Of a DNA stretch of 64,000 nucleotides, positions 47,210 to 56,929 are shown piece after piece. Origin of the DNA: Rhizophagus irregularis (taxonomy: Eukaryota > Glomeromycota > Glomeromycetes > Glomerales > Glomeraceae). The stretch is taken from contig NC_089429.1 in assembly GCF_026210795.1 (NCBI RefSeq), positions 1,302,001 through 1,366,000 on the forward strand, read 5' to 3'. Under the pieces are notes generated by a model that saw only the letters and a list, made by a program, of their open reading frames with translations, searched no databases and had not been told where the DNA came from. The number at the start of each line of letters is the position of its first letter. Positions within the stretch are counted from its first letter, which is position 1. Made by a program: the position numbers and the translations under genes.

Positions 47210-48976
47210 ATGGCAAGTTCAAAAATACTTTTAGGATATATGCCTGAATTATTAAATGATATCATACAATACTTGCAAGATGATTATAGAACATTACACT
47301 CATGTATTTTGATTAATAAATTATGGTGTCGTTTAGCAATTCCATTTTTATGGAAAAATCCATTTTCAATAAAATATCCTAAAAATTATTGTTATATTGA
47401 TGTTTACTTACATAATTTAAGTGAAGATGATAAAACAAAATTAAATGAATATGGAATCAAAATAAGTGTATTTTCATCAAATACATTATTTAATTATTCT
47501 AGTTTTTTTAAATGTTTAAAAACATGCGACTTTAAATCATCTATTGAGGATTGGATGAGTATTAAGAACGAATATTTATATCAGCCCTATAAAAAAAATT
47601 CTGGAAAAACTCCGATAATAAATGATCATTTTTCTGGTTTTTATTCCAAAGAGACTAAGACACGTGATCATTTTTTTGAAAAATTTTTTATAGGGCAGTC
47701 ATCTCAACAGCAACTTTTAAGATTAATTTACACATCTTTAATTGAAAGATTTGTTAAGAATGAAGCAAATTTACATACTTTTGAATTCAATGGAAATTAC
47801 TATGAAAATATTATTTTGGAGATAATTTTGCAAAATCCAAAATTTATTCATAACATCAGAAATTTATTTATTACTTTTATATCTAATAATGAGGTTACAG
47901 CTTTATTAAAATTATTACTTTCTAATCACAATTCAATTTCAAAATTTCATTTTCAATTTCAACAAATTAATAATAATATTAAAATTAATGAATTAATTAA
48001 AAATTATTCATCTCAAGTAATTAATTCACAACATAATCTCAAAAAATTAATTTTTGAAGATTGTGATACTAGTACTAATGTAACTCACTTAAATCATTTA
48101 TTATTGTCATTAAAAGATTCTAATTGTTTAAATACTTTAGAAACAATTATATTTTATAAAATTAATTTTGAAAAAATCACTTCTTTAAAAGAAGTATTTG
48201 AACAATTAAATGTTTTAGAATCTATTCATATAATTTATTGTTCTTTTAAAATTCATAGATTTGTTCAACAAATTATTCATATTACTAAACCATTTAAGTT
48301 GAAATCTTTATTTGTGGGTGAAAGAATTATTGAACGTAATTATTATTCAGAGAATTATGATATAACATTAATAATTAATTCAATGCAATTATTATTTCAA
48401 AAATCTGGAAAATATTTAGAAAATATTGGATTGTTTTATTCTATTGATTTTAAGTATGCTGAATTGAAGGAATTGAAGGAAAAATCATTGGAATTAATTA
48501 AAAATTATTGTAAGAATGTTAAACATTTTAATTCAGATGTATTTAGTATTCAGAGTGCTCATTTGGTGTTGAATTCAATCAAAAATTTCAAACAAAATCT
48601 TAATTATCTTACTATAGAAAGTAGAAATAATGAGTTTTCTTCAATTATATTACTGAATTTAGGTCAAATTCTTCCTTGTAGTTTGGAATATTTATGTTTG
48701 GATTTTTATAACGCATATAGTAGTATTGATTTAGAAGTATTTTTAAAAAATTTAAAAAATACTTTTATTGAAAAATTGATATTATCGATTAGTTCATGGA
48801 GTGATGATATTTTACGATGTATAAAGAAGTATATTATGAAAAAGAAAAGAGTTAAGTACTTAGCTATTAATGTAACTGAACAAGTATTAGCAAATGAAGC
48901 GAAAGAATTTAAGTTATATAATATAGAATTTACGTCTATGTGCAAAATTTATAATTACCTGCCTGATTTGCTATAA
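47210..48976 (+). CDS. F-box protein carrying an in-frame MITE (588 aa)
   Basis: Single exon. I start it at ATG 47210 (MASSKILLGYMPELLNDIIQYL) because this aligns with the paralogues. The frame is open 38 codons further upstream, but that part is hydrophobic untranslated-like sequence. The F-box is residues 8-50 (SCILINKLWCRLAIPFLWKNPFS). Residues 126-162 are encoded by a CCCTATAAAA MITE (47585-47695, 111 bases, exactly 37 codons), flanked by CAG on both sides. The sequence then rejoins the family at LLRLIYTSLIERFVKNEANLHTFEF. All later family blocks are present (EVFEQLNVLESIHI, QLLFQKSGKYLENIG, YIMKKKRVKYLAI). Predicted SCF substrate receptor. Whether the extra loop is tolerated is unknown, but the frame has remained open. 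Confidence 0.88.
   Translation: MASSKILLGYMPELLNDIIQYLQDDYRTLHSCILINKLWCRLAIPFLWKNPFSIKYPKNYCYIDVYLHNLSEDDKTKLNEYGIKISVFSSNTLFNYSSFFKCLKTCDFKSSIEDWMSIKNEYLYQPYKKNSGKTPIINDHFSGFYSKETKTRDHFFEKFFIGQSSQQQLLRLIYTSLIERFVKNEANLHTFEFNGNYYENIILEIILQNPKFIHNIRNLFITFISNNEVTALLKLLLSNHNSISKFHFQFQQINNNIKINELIKNYSSQVINSQHNLKKLIFEDCDTSTNVTHLNHLLLSLKDSNCLNTLETIIFYKINFEKITSLKEVFEQLNVLESIHIIYCSFKIHRFVQQIIHITKPFKLKSLFVGERIIERNYYSENYDITLIINSMQLLFQKSGKYLENIGLFYSIDFKYAELKELKEKSLELIKNYCKNVKHFNSDVFSIQSAHLVLNSIKNFKQNLNYLTIESRNNEFSSIILLNLGQILPCSLEYLCLDFYNAYSSIDLEVFLKNLKNTFIEKLILSISSWSDDILRCIKKYIMKKKRVKYLAINVTEQVLANEAKEFKLYNIEFTSMCKIYNYLPDLL
47585..47695 (+). mobile_element. CCCTATAAAA MITE, copy 2 (inside F-box coding sequence)
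   Basis: The 111-base element starts CCCTATAAAA and ends TTTTATAGGG, with inner motifs AATGATCATTTTTCTGG and CACGTGATCATTT. The 3-base direct repeat CAG flanks it (47582-47584, 47696-47698). Element plus duplication is 114 bases, a multiple of three, and the reading frame through it has no stop. It contributes NSGKTPIINDHFSGFYSKET and following residues to the protein. Confidence 0.85.
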
Positions 48977-50563
48977 TTTAAAGATGAACAATGTGCAAAA
49001 ATTAAATAAATCAGCTAGAAACGACTAAAATATTTTTTAAAATAAATTTTCTTTCCAAATGCTCAGGCAATTTTTCATTTAATAATTTCTATTTATGTTG
49101 ATAACCGCCGTTATACATAAATTAAATTGGGCTAATCACTTTATTTTGATTGGATTTTTATATGTAAAAAAAATAGTTCTGTAAATCACTAGCAAGGAAA
49201 TATTAGAAGTAATCATATAATAAATATCAAAAGATGCGTAGTGTTTACGTGATAAAAATCATTATGTTATTCAAGAGATATGAAGAAAAAATTCTATTCA
49301 AATTTCCAATAGCGTTCAAAGCGTCCTATAGAAAATCTGATGAATACACTATATAAAAAAATGGATAAATTTACATTATTTGATAAATTTGCAAGAGTCA
49401 AGATTTAGGTAATTTTCTTTTTAGATAAACTTAATTATAATAATAACTCGTAATTATTTTCAATATTTTTGATTGCTTGATCTATATATCTTTTATTTTA
49501 TCGTAAAAAAAAGCTCCACATAGTATATTCAGTTAGCTCAAGCTAAAAGGTTTGAAAGCTGTTATTTTTCATACAAATCACATAAATGATATCATTTTAT
49601 AAATTTCTATAATATCTAGTTATTCTAGTATTTGCATTACTATTCAGAAAAACATAAGAAATAACAACAAACAAGTGTACATACAAAGTATATACAACTT
49701 AATAAAAATCTTCATCAATATAATAATTGGGTGAATTTAGACTTATAATAATTAATACTTTGCTGTAGAATTAAAGTACTAAAATAATATCATAAAACAT
49801 ATATATGAGAAATACAGCTTTGATATATCATTTCTACCGTTTGCTGCTTATCTATAATTTAACATGTCAAAGGTCAAGTCCGTCCACTACACTGCCTGTA
49901 AGAACAAATCAATGATTAAGACCAATCATAATATTTAACCACTAATTTTTCTTTTTTTAAAAGAAAAAATTAGTAACGCATTTTATTAATTATTTGAATC
50001 ATAAAAGATTACATAATTGTACAAGATACCAATAATAACTTATCGATAACCCTATAACTAACCAATCTATCTAAAAAACTATGAACTAAAAATTACCAAT
50101 AAATTATGTAATCTATTCTAATCCCTACCTAATAACTAATTTTCATAAATGACATACTGAAAATACTGTATAGATCTATTATCGAAAATACTATTCATCA
50201 TTTTATAATTTTATTGAATTTTTTCCGTTAATGCTTTTGTTATTTTCTTCTTTTTTTTTTGTTTATTATTATTATTATTTATTCCTTCTTTTGTATCCTT
50301 CCTAACTCTCTTGTCGACGACTTCCTCACACCTCTTAATCCAAATTTTAACTTTTAGTTGATTATATATAACAATAGACCCATAAATTAAAAATCACCTT
50401 TTTTTCTTCCTTATCTTATTGAATCTATTATTATAAAAATTACCATTCCCTTGTTTTGTTTAGAAAAATTAAAGATTTTTCAAATAAAATACTTGTAACG
50501 GCAATATTATTATTTCTTACAATAACTGCTTGATCAGTATCTCCTGCGTCCAACATCTGTTCT
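48977..50563. other. Intergenic, nothing recognised
   Basis: AT-rich 3' flank of the F-box gene and spacer. I see no frame worth calling. Confidence 0.5.
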
Positions 50564-51277
50564 TCATAGGACACTATAGTTCAATATTACTTCTCTTATC
50601 GTAAACTCGTTTGCTTCACATGTCCAAACATGATCCCAATCCTCCACTTCTTTTTCGCATCTTATACATATCTCGGAATCTATCATATTTACCCCTCTTT
50701 TAAACAATTTAACATAAATCGGTAAGTCTTTCAGCAAATTTTTAACCTTATATGCACGTTATAATGAATCTTGATCACTAACAAAACATAATGACTTATT
50801 CCAATCTAGTTCATAAGAGAAATTATAATAAAATAAATCTTCATCTAATTCACTATTTAGAATCTCGTTTTTGTATTTCACCTTTGTCTTCAATTTAACT
50901 CCATTCTCTGAAATCTCCTGAAATTAATAATTTATTCCAATACAGATTTGAATTCATTAACTAACAATCCAATCATTATAATAGAACAATCGGGAAGTCT
51001 TTCCAATGTGAAATTAATCATCGAGCTCATATAATTCACTAATTGAATCCTAAATTCCTAATTTGTTAGCTTTAATATATTCTTCATTATTAAACACTCC
51101 CAATGTTTTATTCATTTTTTCCAACCAATTTTCTATCCACGTCAATTCTGTAAAATAACGTTCGTCCAATCTCTTTCTTTTACTCGCTATGTTAATAAAA
51201 TTAATAATCATAGATTCTATTTTTTCTGTAGTTTTAACATATAAACAATTATTATTGTTTAACAATAAAACCGCCAT
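50564..51277 (-). pseudogene. LINE 3' fossil: RNase H-like and zinc knuckle
   Basis: On the minus strand, 51277-51050 reads LLLNNNNCLYVKTTEKIESM and following, ending YIKANKLGI, which fits a worn RNase H region. Further down, 50930-50564 gives LDWNKSLCFV, then AYKVKNLLKDLPIYVKLFK, then the zinc-knuckle pattern CIRCEKEVEDWDHVWTC (zf-RVT-like, C-x2-C...H-x3-C). A stop separates the two stretches. Domain order and motif match the end of LINE reverse-transcriptase proteins. The 5' part is absent. No A-tail is evident. Confidence 0.5.
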
Positions 51278-51599
51278 TATTAATCCATGTAATATGATAT
51301 CAATTGTGTCCCTTGAAGTAATAATTAAACTTATATTAATTTCGTTATTGCCGTTATCTAACAGCTAAATTTTCTCTAATTATTCACGAAATTATGTCTT
51401 TATTTTCTCTTTTACCTCCTACTTAGTATTTATTCTTTTTTTTCTAAATTATTTAACCAAAAATTCTTAAGTTAAATAAATTCTAAAAATTTAATACTTT
51501 TATATCAAATTGAAGTGTGACCGAATTTTCATTTAATTGATAACTTACAAATTTAAGATATAAATTTCCATTAAGTCTTGATGAAACAATCTATATACA
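51278..51599. other. Intergenic spacer between fossils
   Basis: An AT-rich spacer between the LINE fossil and the F-box pseudogene, with no frame or repeat I can support. Confidence 0.35.
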
Positions 51600-52118
51600 G
51601 AAATATATAAAAGTTCAAATTCAAACTCTATAAAGGATTTTTCAGAAAAATGATCACGTGTCGGAGTTTCTTCGGAATAAAAACTAGAAAATGATCATTT
51701 ATCGGAGTTATTTCCAGAATCCTTTTTATAGGGAAAGTATGTAAATCAACTTTAATTAATGACAAGAAATAAAACTTGACAGGAATTTTAACAAAATGTA
51801 GGTATTATAGAATTATAAACTTCAGTTATGTATCTAAACGTTTAATCAAACTAGGATGATTAAATAAAGGAATAAATTACTAATAATTCCATACTCATTT
51901 AATTTTATCTTGTCATCTTCATTTAATTTGTGTAAGTAAATTTCAATAAAGCAATGGTTTTTGAAAAGATTCTTACTTGAAAACGGATCTTCCAAACGAC
52001 ACCATAATCTTTTAACTAAAATACATGAGGGTAATGTTGAAATGTCATTCTGAAAATACTATATAATTTCACTTATCAATTTAGGTAGATCTCCTGAAAA
52101 AATTTTTGAACATGCCAT
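51600..52118 (-). pseudogene. F-box pseudogene carrying a MITE
   Basis: Starts at ATG 52118 with MACSKIFSGDLPKLISEII, then an in-frame stop. It continues with NDISTLPSCILVKRLWCRL, after which several residues are deleted before EDPFSS, then LFNHPSLIKRLDT. Further on it reads KVDLHT, is split by a CCCTATAAAA MITE (51626-51733), and resumes FEFELLYIS, equivalent to LHTFEFNG in the gene at 47210. The rest of the body is missing. It is clearly non-functional. Confidence 0.85.
51626..51733 (-). mobile_element. CCCTATAAAA MITE, copy 3 (in F-box pseudogene)
   Basis: Inverted relative to copies 1 and 2 on the plus strand: starts CTCTATAAAGG and ends CCTTTTTATAGGG, with ATGATCACGTGTC and AAAATGATCATTTATC inside. 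Inserted at the codons for LHT/FEF. TT or TTT is duplicated at the junctions, consistent with a 2-3-base target duplication. Confidence 0.82.
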
Positions 52119-52439
52119 ACTATAAAAGAGGAAAAAAGAGGAAGGGGGGATGTTACGTTTTAAAATTTTTCAATATTTGGATCACGTGATCCACGCGAGA
52201 TTGCATCATTTTAATTTACGGCCCAGCTTTCGCATACCAATATTTTTGTCAAATTTTATGTTCATTCAAGAAACTTTGTTCCATGTTCAGTGAAACACGA
52301 CAAATCTCATTTATATCAAATTAACCCGCCCCTAGAACTTTAGCGTTCAATGTTTTTAAACATCAAACAGTAACTCCTTATAACAACCCTTCCCTTCAGG
52401 ATCATGTACCTTCAGAACAAATTCAGACTAATAGTTCAT

Positions 52440-52749
52440 CTCATTCGTCTAATATTAATATTATTTCTTCTTCACTGAAGATCCCGAAGAGAAACGAAAA
52501 CATATCATTGGGTTGGTGTTAGAGCGTTTTCCTCATCTATCCTTGAAGTATAGTGAGAGTTATGGCGATAGATTTGTGTTTAATAGTTCAGTACCTTGTC
52601 CCATGTGTAATAAAGACCATGAAGGCGAAAATATAAAGAATGATATAAAAGGTGGATGGGGTTCTGATATGTATTTTGGAGAACGGGTTTATTATCCCAA
52701 TAGTATCTATAAAAGCATAGAATGTGGACCGATCACCTCATTCATTTGA
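52440..52749 (+). pseudogene. Zinc-finger-like repetitive-family fragment
   Basis: An open frame with no ATG contains EDPEEKRKHIIGLVLERFPHL, then FNSSVPCPMCNKDHEGEN and GGWGSDMYFGER. CPMC-x3-H suggests a zinc-binding motif. The sequence resembles a dispersed repetitive protein family of these fungi as I recall it, but I cannot name the family. It is probably a truncated copy, and the following sequence is decayed too. Confidence 0.45.
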
Positions 52750-53169
52750 AATATGTCGGTAAAATTCTTGCCGAAGAATAGGGGCCGTATGACGTGCGAT
52801 TCGCATATATATTCGCATGTTTTTTTTCGACTTGATTTGCATTTATTTTTGCGTCATGTCTCTTCCTTGTTCACGCTAATATCATATTAACAAAACAATA
52901 TTCGAATAAAGATATTTTTTTTGGCAATCAATATTTCGCATATGGGGTTTAGCTAATCCTTCGTCATTTTTTTTATAGATTTGCAAGGGGTTAATGAATG
53001 ACGAAATGCAGTACGTAATTGCTGGTGAAAATCTTGGGAATGTTTTCTCCTGCGAAATTTACAAGTGATATAAAAATCCATCTTTAGCCCCGATAATTCA
53101 CTACGTTCATGATCAGTATATGTAAGTAAACATTATTCTGAAAAAGACCTAGATAATTGTTACTTTATA
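52750..53169. other. Decayed spacer between repetitive-family fragments
   Basis: No open frame. It may belong to the same decayed element as its flanks. Confidence 0.35.
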
Positions 53170-54180
53170 TGGAACTCCAAGCACATGTCTAGCCCCCGGC
53201 TGTGGAAAGAATGTGGACATCTTAGATCAAGCTGATGCCCTTGGCATCGTTTCCAATTTGCCATTACTTGGTTTGCAAGGCAAACCCTCTCAATCAAGTG
53301 GAATCTCACCTTTATCCAAGTCAATGGGCGAAATATTTACCCTATCTTCACCACCTATACGGATGGGGGATGAGGGTACAACAACTCAACAGGTTAAAGT
53401 ACTTTGGGTTGCGCCAAATGTTATAAAGATCTTTCTTCATATCTCCCACCCGTAAGCTTTTTTCGATTATCCCTCAACTTCAAGGCCCTCCGAAACCGCT
53501 AGTATATTTAACCTGCAAGCATATCGTGCAATTACAATTGCACCAATAATCCACGAAAGCTATGCCCTATGTCCATCATATGGAAATTGACGATACAGAA
53601 ACTCCACAGAAAAAACGTACTAGGGAGTAATCTACCGAAAAATCCTCGAGCAAAAAAGCTAAAAAGTCCGGTGGGAAAAAGGTATCGAGTACGCTAAAGC
53701 AACTTATAGAAGAATTATTAACCGATATTCCTGTTGTTGGTGGAATCTCGGAGGAATCAAGTTGTGCAACTGATGCCAGGGGTATTTTTTTACGACTCTC
53801 CAATAAGATAGACAATGCCGAAACAAAAAACTAAGATGCATCTCGTGACCTTATCTCCAGCTGCTTTGATTTTGGGAAGCTTTATTTAATCGATATAAAG
53901 AGTTAAAACCCACCTACGGTAAAGAAGGAGCTCGAGCTTTGGTCAAAAATGAGGTTAGAAAAGAAATTTCCGAGACTAAGTTCTCTGATAATGCTTAGAA
54001 AAAAAGAATGGAAAGAGCTCGAAAAATGTTTAGATCTTCAATACTATAGGCAAAGAAAAGATAGCACGAGTAAAATCAACCCCTCCGGGTTTCGTCTTAA
54101 ATCTAACTGTAGATGAAAGCGATTATATAATTGCTGAAGTTTTAAAAGGAGCAAGTTCCAAAGGAACCGCGTAATACTAC
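53170..54180 (+). pseudogene. Decayed ORF(s) of a dispersed repetitive family
   Basis: A plus-strand frame at about 53170-53455 (STCLAPGCGKNVDILDQADA, with a Cys-rich start) is followed at about 53570-54175 by broken pieces of a basic, helical protein: KKRTRE, KSSSKKAKKSGGKKVSSTLKQ, LFNRYKELKPTYGKEGARAL, KNEVRKEISETKFS, KKRMERARKMF and KGASSKGTA. Composition is much less AT-rich than flanking DNA. It reads as one old element or gene copy in several pieces. The family is not identified, and I do not assign it to a transposon class. Confidence 0.5.
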
Positions 54181-54595
54181 GCCTCGGCAATCCTTTTTTC
54201 TCATATTTTATTCGTTAACATGTTTGGGTTATCATCCCATCTTTGATTAAGGGTGAAAAATAGTGTTTTCTTGCGAGCTGTACTTTAAACATATATTAAT
54301 AAAGCCGGATGTATCAGAAAAAAACAATCGCATTTAAAAATGTATTTATTAATTAATATTTTAAATAATACTTGTAAAAGTACAAAACATTGTTACTATA
54401 TAATGCAATTACATAGAATTCCTAATGTTTAGATCAAATTTACTAAGTTTTGCAGTAATAAAAATTTCTTCTTCAAGTGAATTTACGCAAGGCCTAATAT
54501 ATTTTGTGTACAGATTGTTCGCTATTAAGAAGATAAAAAAAACATCTTTAATCAATTATTATTGTCAAATTTCCGCTAATCAATACGTGTGGTGC
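54181..54595. other. Intergenic, 3' side of the ART-like gene
   Basis: AT-rich. The frame at 54425-54649 is not supported. Confidence 0.4.
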
Positions 54596-55474
54596 TTATC
54601 TCAAATATACTATGGCAAAAAAACGATTGGCAAAAGCCTTAATGCCTAAATCAGTTTTTCCAACAACTTGTTCAGTATCTAAAGGTACTGGTTCATGGCA
54701 ATGACTGATAGCATCATAATTGGAGGAAATCGGACCTTGAATAATGTCTTCATAATGTTGTGGAGGTAACGGTTTATTGTTGTTCCCTAGGCAAATAAAG
54801 CCTTTTACTGTCGCTTTCCATACTTCTAAATCATCTAAAATTTTATATGTAAGATTTCTATCGAGGTCTGACCAGTCAAAAACTAGGAGTGAACCATTCC
54901 TTCCAGCGTATTTAATGGCATATTCAATATCTGGAGTGGCATATAGTCCACCCCCAAAATCTTTTCTCATGGAAACCCGACCTCTTACCTCCATAAACCC
55001 TTCTAAAAGAGTTTCTCTAATATCATGAGTATTGATTCCGCGATAGAGAAATTTTTTTGTATGACCAAACTTGTCCATTATTTGACTAACCACATTGAGC
55101 GCTTGCTCTTCGGGTTTATATATGTATTCATATATGAATATGTTTTCAGGTATGGTGTTTCGAGGTTCTCCACCCAAAATTTGCTTTGTGCTCAATGACT
55201 GAATTTTTTTATTCACAAATTTCGGGATTTCTCCACCATGTGTTTGAATATAATCAAGTTCGGGGTAAAGGTCAATATGTCGAAATGGAAGACCGTAAAT
55301 AATGGCAACACGGGCTATAAAAAGAGTTGAAGAAACCCCAAAAGGGACTTCAATGGGTTCATTCCATGATGCTACGTTATCTTCACCAAATCCAAGCTCA
55401 ACGAGAATCTTTTGTACCCGATCAGGTGAAAAAGTTTCAGTTACACTCTTAGATAATTCTTGAAGTGAGAGCAT
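54596..55474 (-). CDS. ADP-ribosyltransferase-fold-like protein, DUF3990-like (292 aa)
   Basis: Single exon, clean start (MLSLQELSKSVTETF) and stop. Residues 1-130 have no known domain. Residues of about 142-290 match the pattern of the DUF3990/ART-like fold. FLYRGINTHDIRETLLEGF (143-160) corresponds to the first NAD-binding strand, and KDFGGGLYATPDIEYAIKYA (171-190) to the 'DFG-G-Y-T' block. YEDIIQGPISS (241-251) and a final helix, DLGIKAFANRFFAIVYL, follow. Some members of the wider fold transfer ADP-ribose and others are inactive, so activity cannot be claimed. It is less AT-rich than the neighbouring DNA and looks intact amid fossils. A TATA-like box lies 72 bases upstream. There is no signal peptide, so it is probably cytosolic. 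Confidence 0.8.
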   Translation of the reverse strand: MLSLQELSKSVTETFSPDRVQKILVELGFGEDNVASWNEPIEVPFGVSSTLFIARVAIIYGLPFRHIDLYPELDYIQTHGGEIPKFVNKKIQSLSTKQILGGEPRNTIPENIFIYEYIYKPEEQALNVVSQIMDKFGHTKKFLYRGINTHDIRETLLEGFMEVRGRVSMRKDFGGGLYATPDIEYAIKYAGRNGSLLVFDWSDLDRNLTYKILDDLEVWKATVKGFICLGNNNKPLPPQHYEDIIQGPISSNYDAISHCHEPVPLDTEQVVGKTDLGIKAFANRFFAIVYLR

Positions 55475-55545
55475 TTCGAAGAGTTTTTAAAAGTTTGAGA
55501 GTTTTAGAAGTTTTTAAAAAGAAGTTTAAGAGAGTTTCTGAGGGT

Positions 55546-55554
55546 GTATATATA
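55546..55554 (-). promoter_or_regulatory. TATA-like box of the ART-like gene
   Basis: On the minus strand GGTATATATACAC is centred about 75 bases before the ATG of the 292-aa gene. It is a standard-looking TATA element at plausible spacing for a short 5' leader. Confidence 0.45.
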
Positions 55555-56275
55555 CCTTTTGATAGACTCTTGATTGATTGATGGCTTGTTATCATTACTC
55601 ATTAGATTGCATATTTATTTTTCGGTCGTACGATTGATCGTATTTGACTAATATGGCTTTTTGTGTGATCGATCTACTTGCAACAGTGTTGGACTATGAC
55701 CTAGAATGATTCTATTTGCAACACAGACAGATTTAAAAAACAAAGCGCAGTAAATCAGTGACTTCGATTACCAAAGCCTTTCTCCGAGCCTGAACTCGTT
55801 TAATAAAAACTGACGTAGTTTGAAGGAAGCATTGACGAAAAAATTATTGAAGCCTGGACGAGACAATACGCAATTAAGGTATGAATATGTCGGCTGTGGC
55901 TATACATTTGCAAGAAACGACTTCAAGAGTTGCATCTATTTATTTTGTTCGGAAATTTTGAGGACCTATTAGATGGAGAACGTAAACTTTCGGTGAGTTT
56001 TACTAAGGTCAATAACTGTTAATTTATTTCTGACTCTGCATGTTCTATGCATAATTGGCGACTATTTTATTCTATCCAGAATATCAAAATAAAATCGGAT
56101 TAGAGGATATTGTGTTAGTAGTTTAGATGAACAACTGATGTGGTCTGTAGGCATTAGTATGGAAACTCTATTTCACTTTGTTTATGTATTGCCGAACTTG
56201 TAATTTATTTTTTACATCAATAAATCAGTAATTCCGATGAGGATATTACCTCGTTTTTTATCTACGCTAACAGAC
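55555..56275. other. Intergenic, nothing recognised
   Basis: No frame of note. It ends in a possible splice acceptor (CTAACAG at about 56269-56275) before the coiled-coil frame. Confidence 0.45.
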
Positions 56276-56916
56276 TTCTGAATTATTCCACCTTATATAA
56301 AAAATTATTATCGAACATACAATCCATTGATTCATTGAGAGAATTAAATTCCAAGCTCTTAGCTGAGATTGCCGAGCTTAGGAAGGAGAATGCCGAGATT
56401 CCCGAACTTAGAGAGAAGTTTCTAAAGTTTGCTGAGGTTGAGGCTGAGAATGCGAGGTTGAAGCAAATTATTAAAGAGAATGCAAGGCGTGATTCTGAGA
56501 ATGCTGAACTCAAGTCTAGAGTTGGAGAGCTTGAGGCTAGACTTGCATTATTAGAACAGAGTTCAGCAGTGGATGGGATGGCGTTGCCATTTCAAAACGG
56601 TGAAGAAGCGATGCCAGTGGTGACAGTACCAACTGTTGATGTACCCGATTCTGTAATAGACAAACTCAATAATGAAGTAGGACGAGCACCTAGTGACCTT
56701 GATGGTAACGATGAGGAAATGGTCGATTTCTTGGATGATGTGTATAAGAAAAGCATTAGCAATAAGATTAGAGAGAGGAGACGGGAAAAGAAACAGAGAG
56801 ATCAAGAGGCACTCGTAATTTCTCAGTACGTGACTAAAATTCCTGAGGTTACGGACATATTAATTTCAGAGCAAGACCACCTTTCTTTATTCGAAATCTT
56901 TTTATTGGAAATATAG
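56276..56916 (+). pseudogene. Coiled-coil family fragment, 5' incomplete
   Basis: Open frame without an ATG (the nearest start-like codon is TTG at 56335), beginning just after a possible acceptor. It codes LAEIAELRKENAEIPELREK, FAEVEAENARLKQIIKENA and ELKSRVGELEARLALLEQ, a strong coiled coil of about 80 residues. A charged linker and a basic block follow (NKIRERRREKKQRDQEALV), then an ending LSLFEIFLLEI. This coiled-coil plus basic-block layout is a multi-copy type in these fungi. The 3' end meets LINE sequence, so the original C-terminus was probably lost to that insertion. It could alternatively be an internal exon of a longer gene. Confidence 0.55.
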
Positions 56917-56929
56917 ATTTCATCAATTC

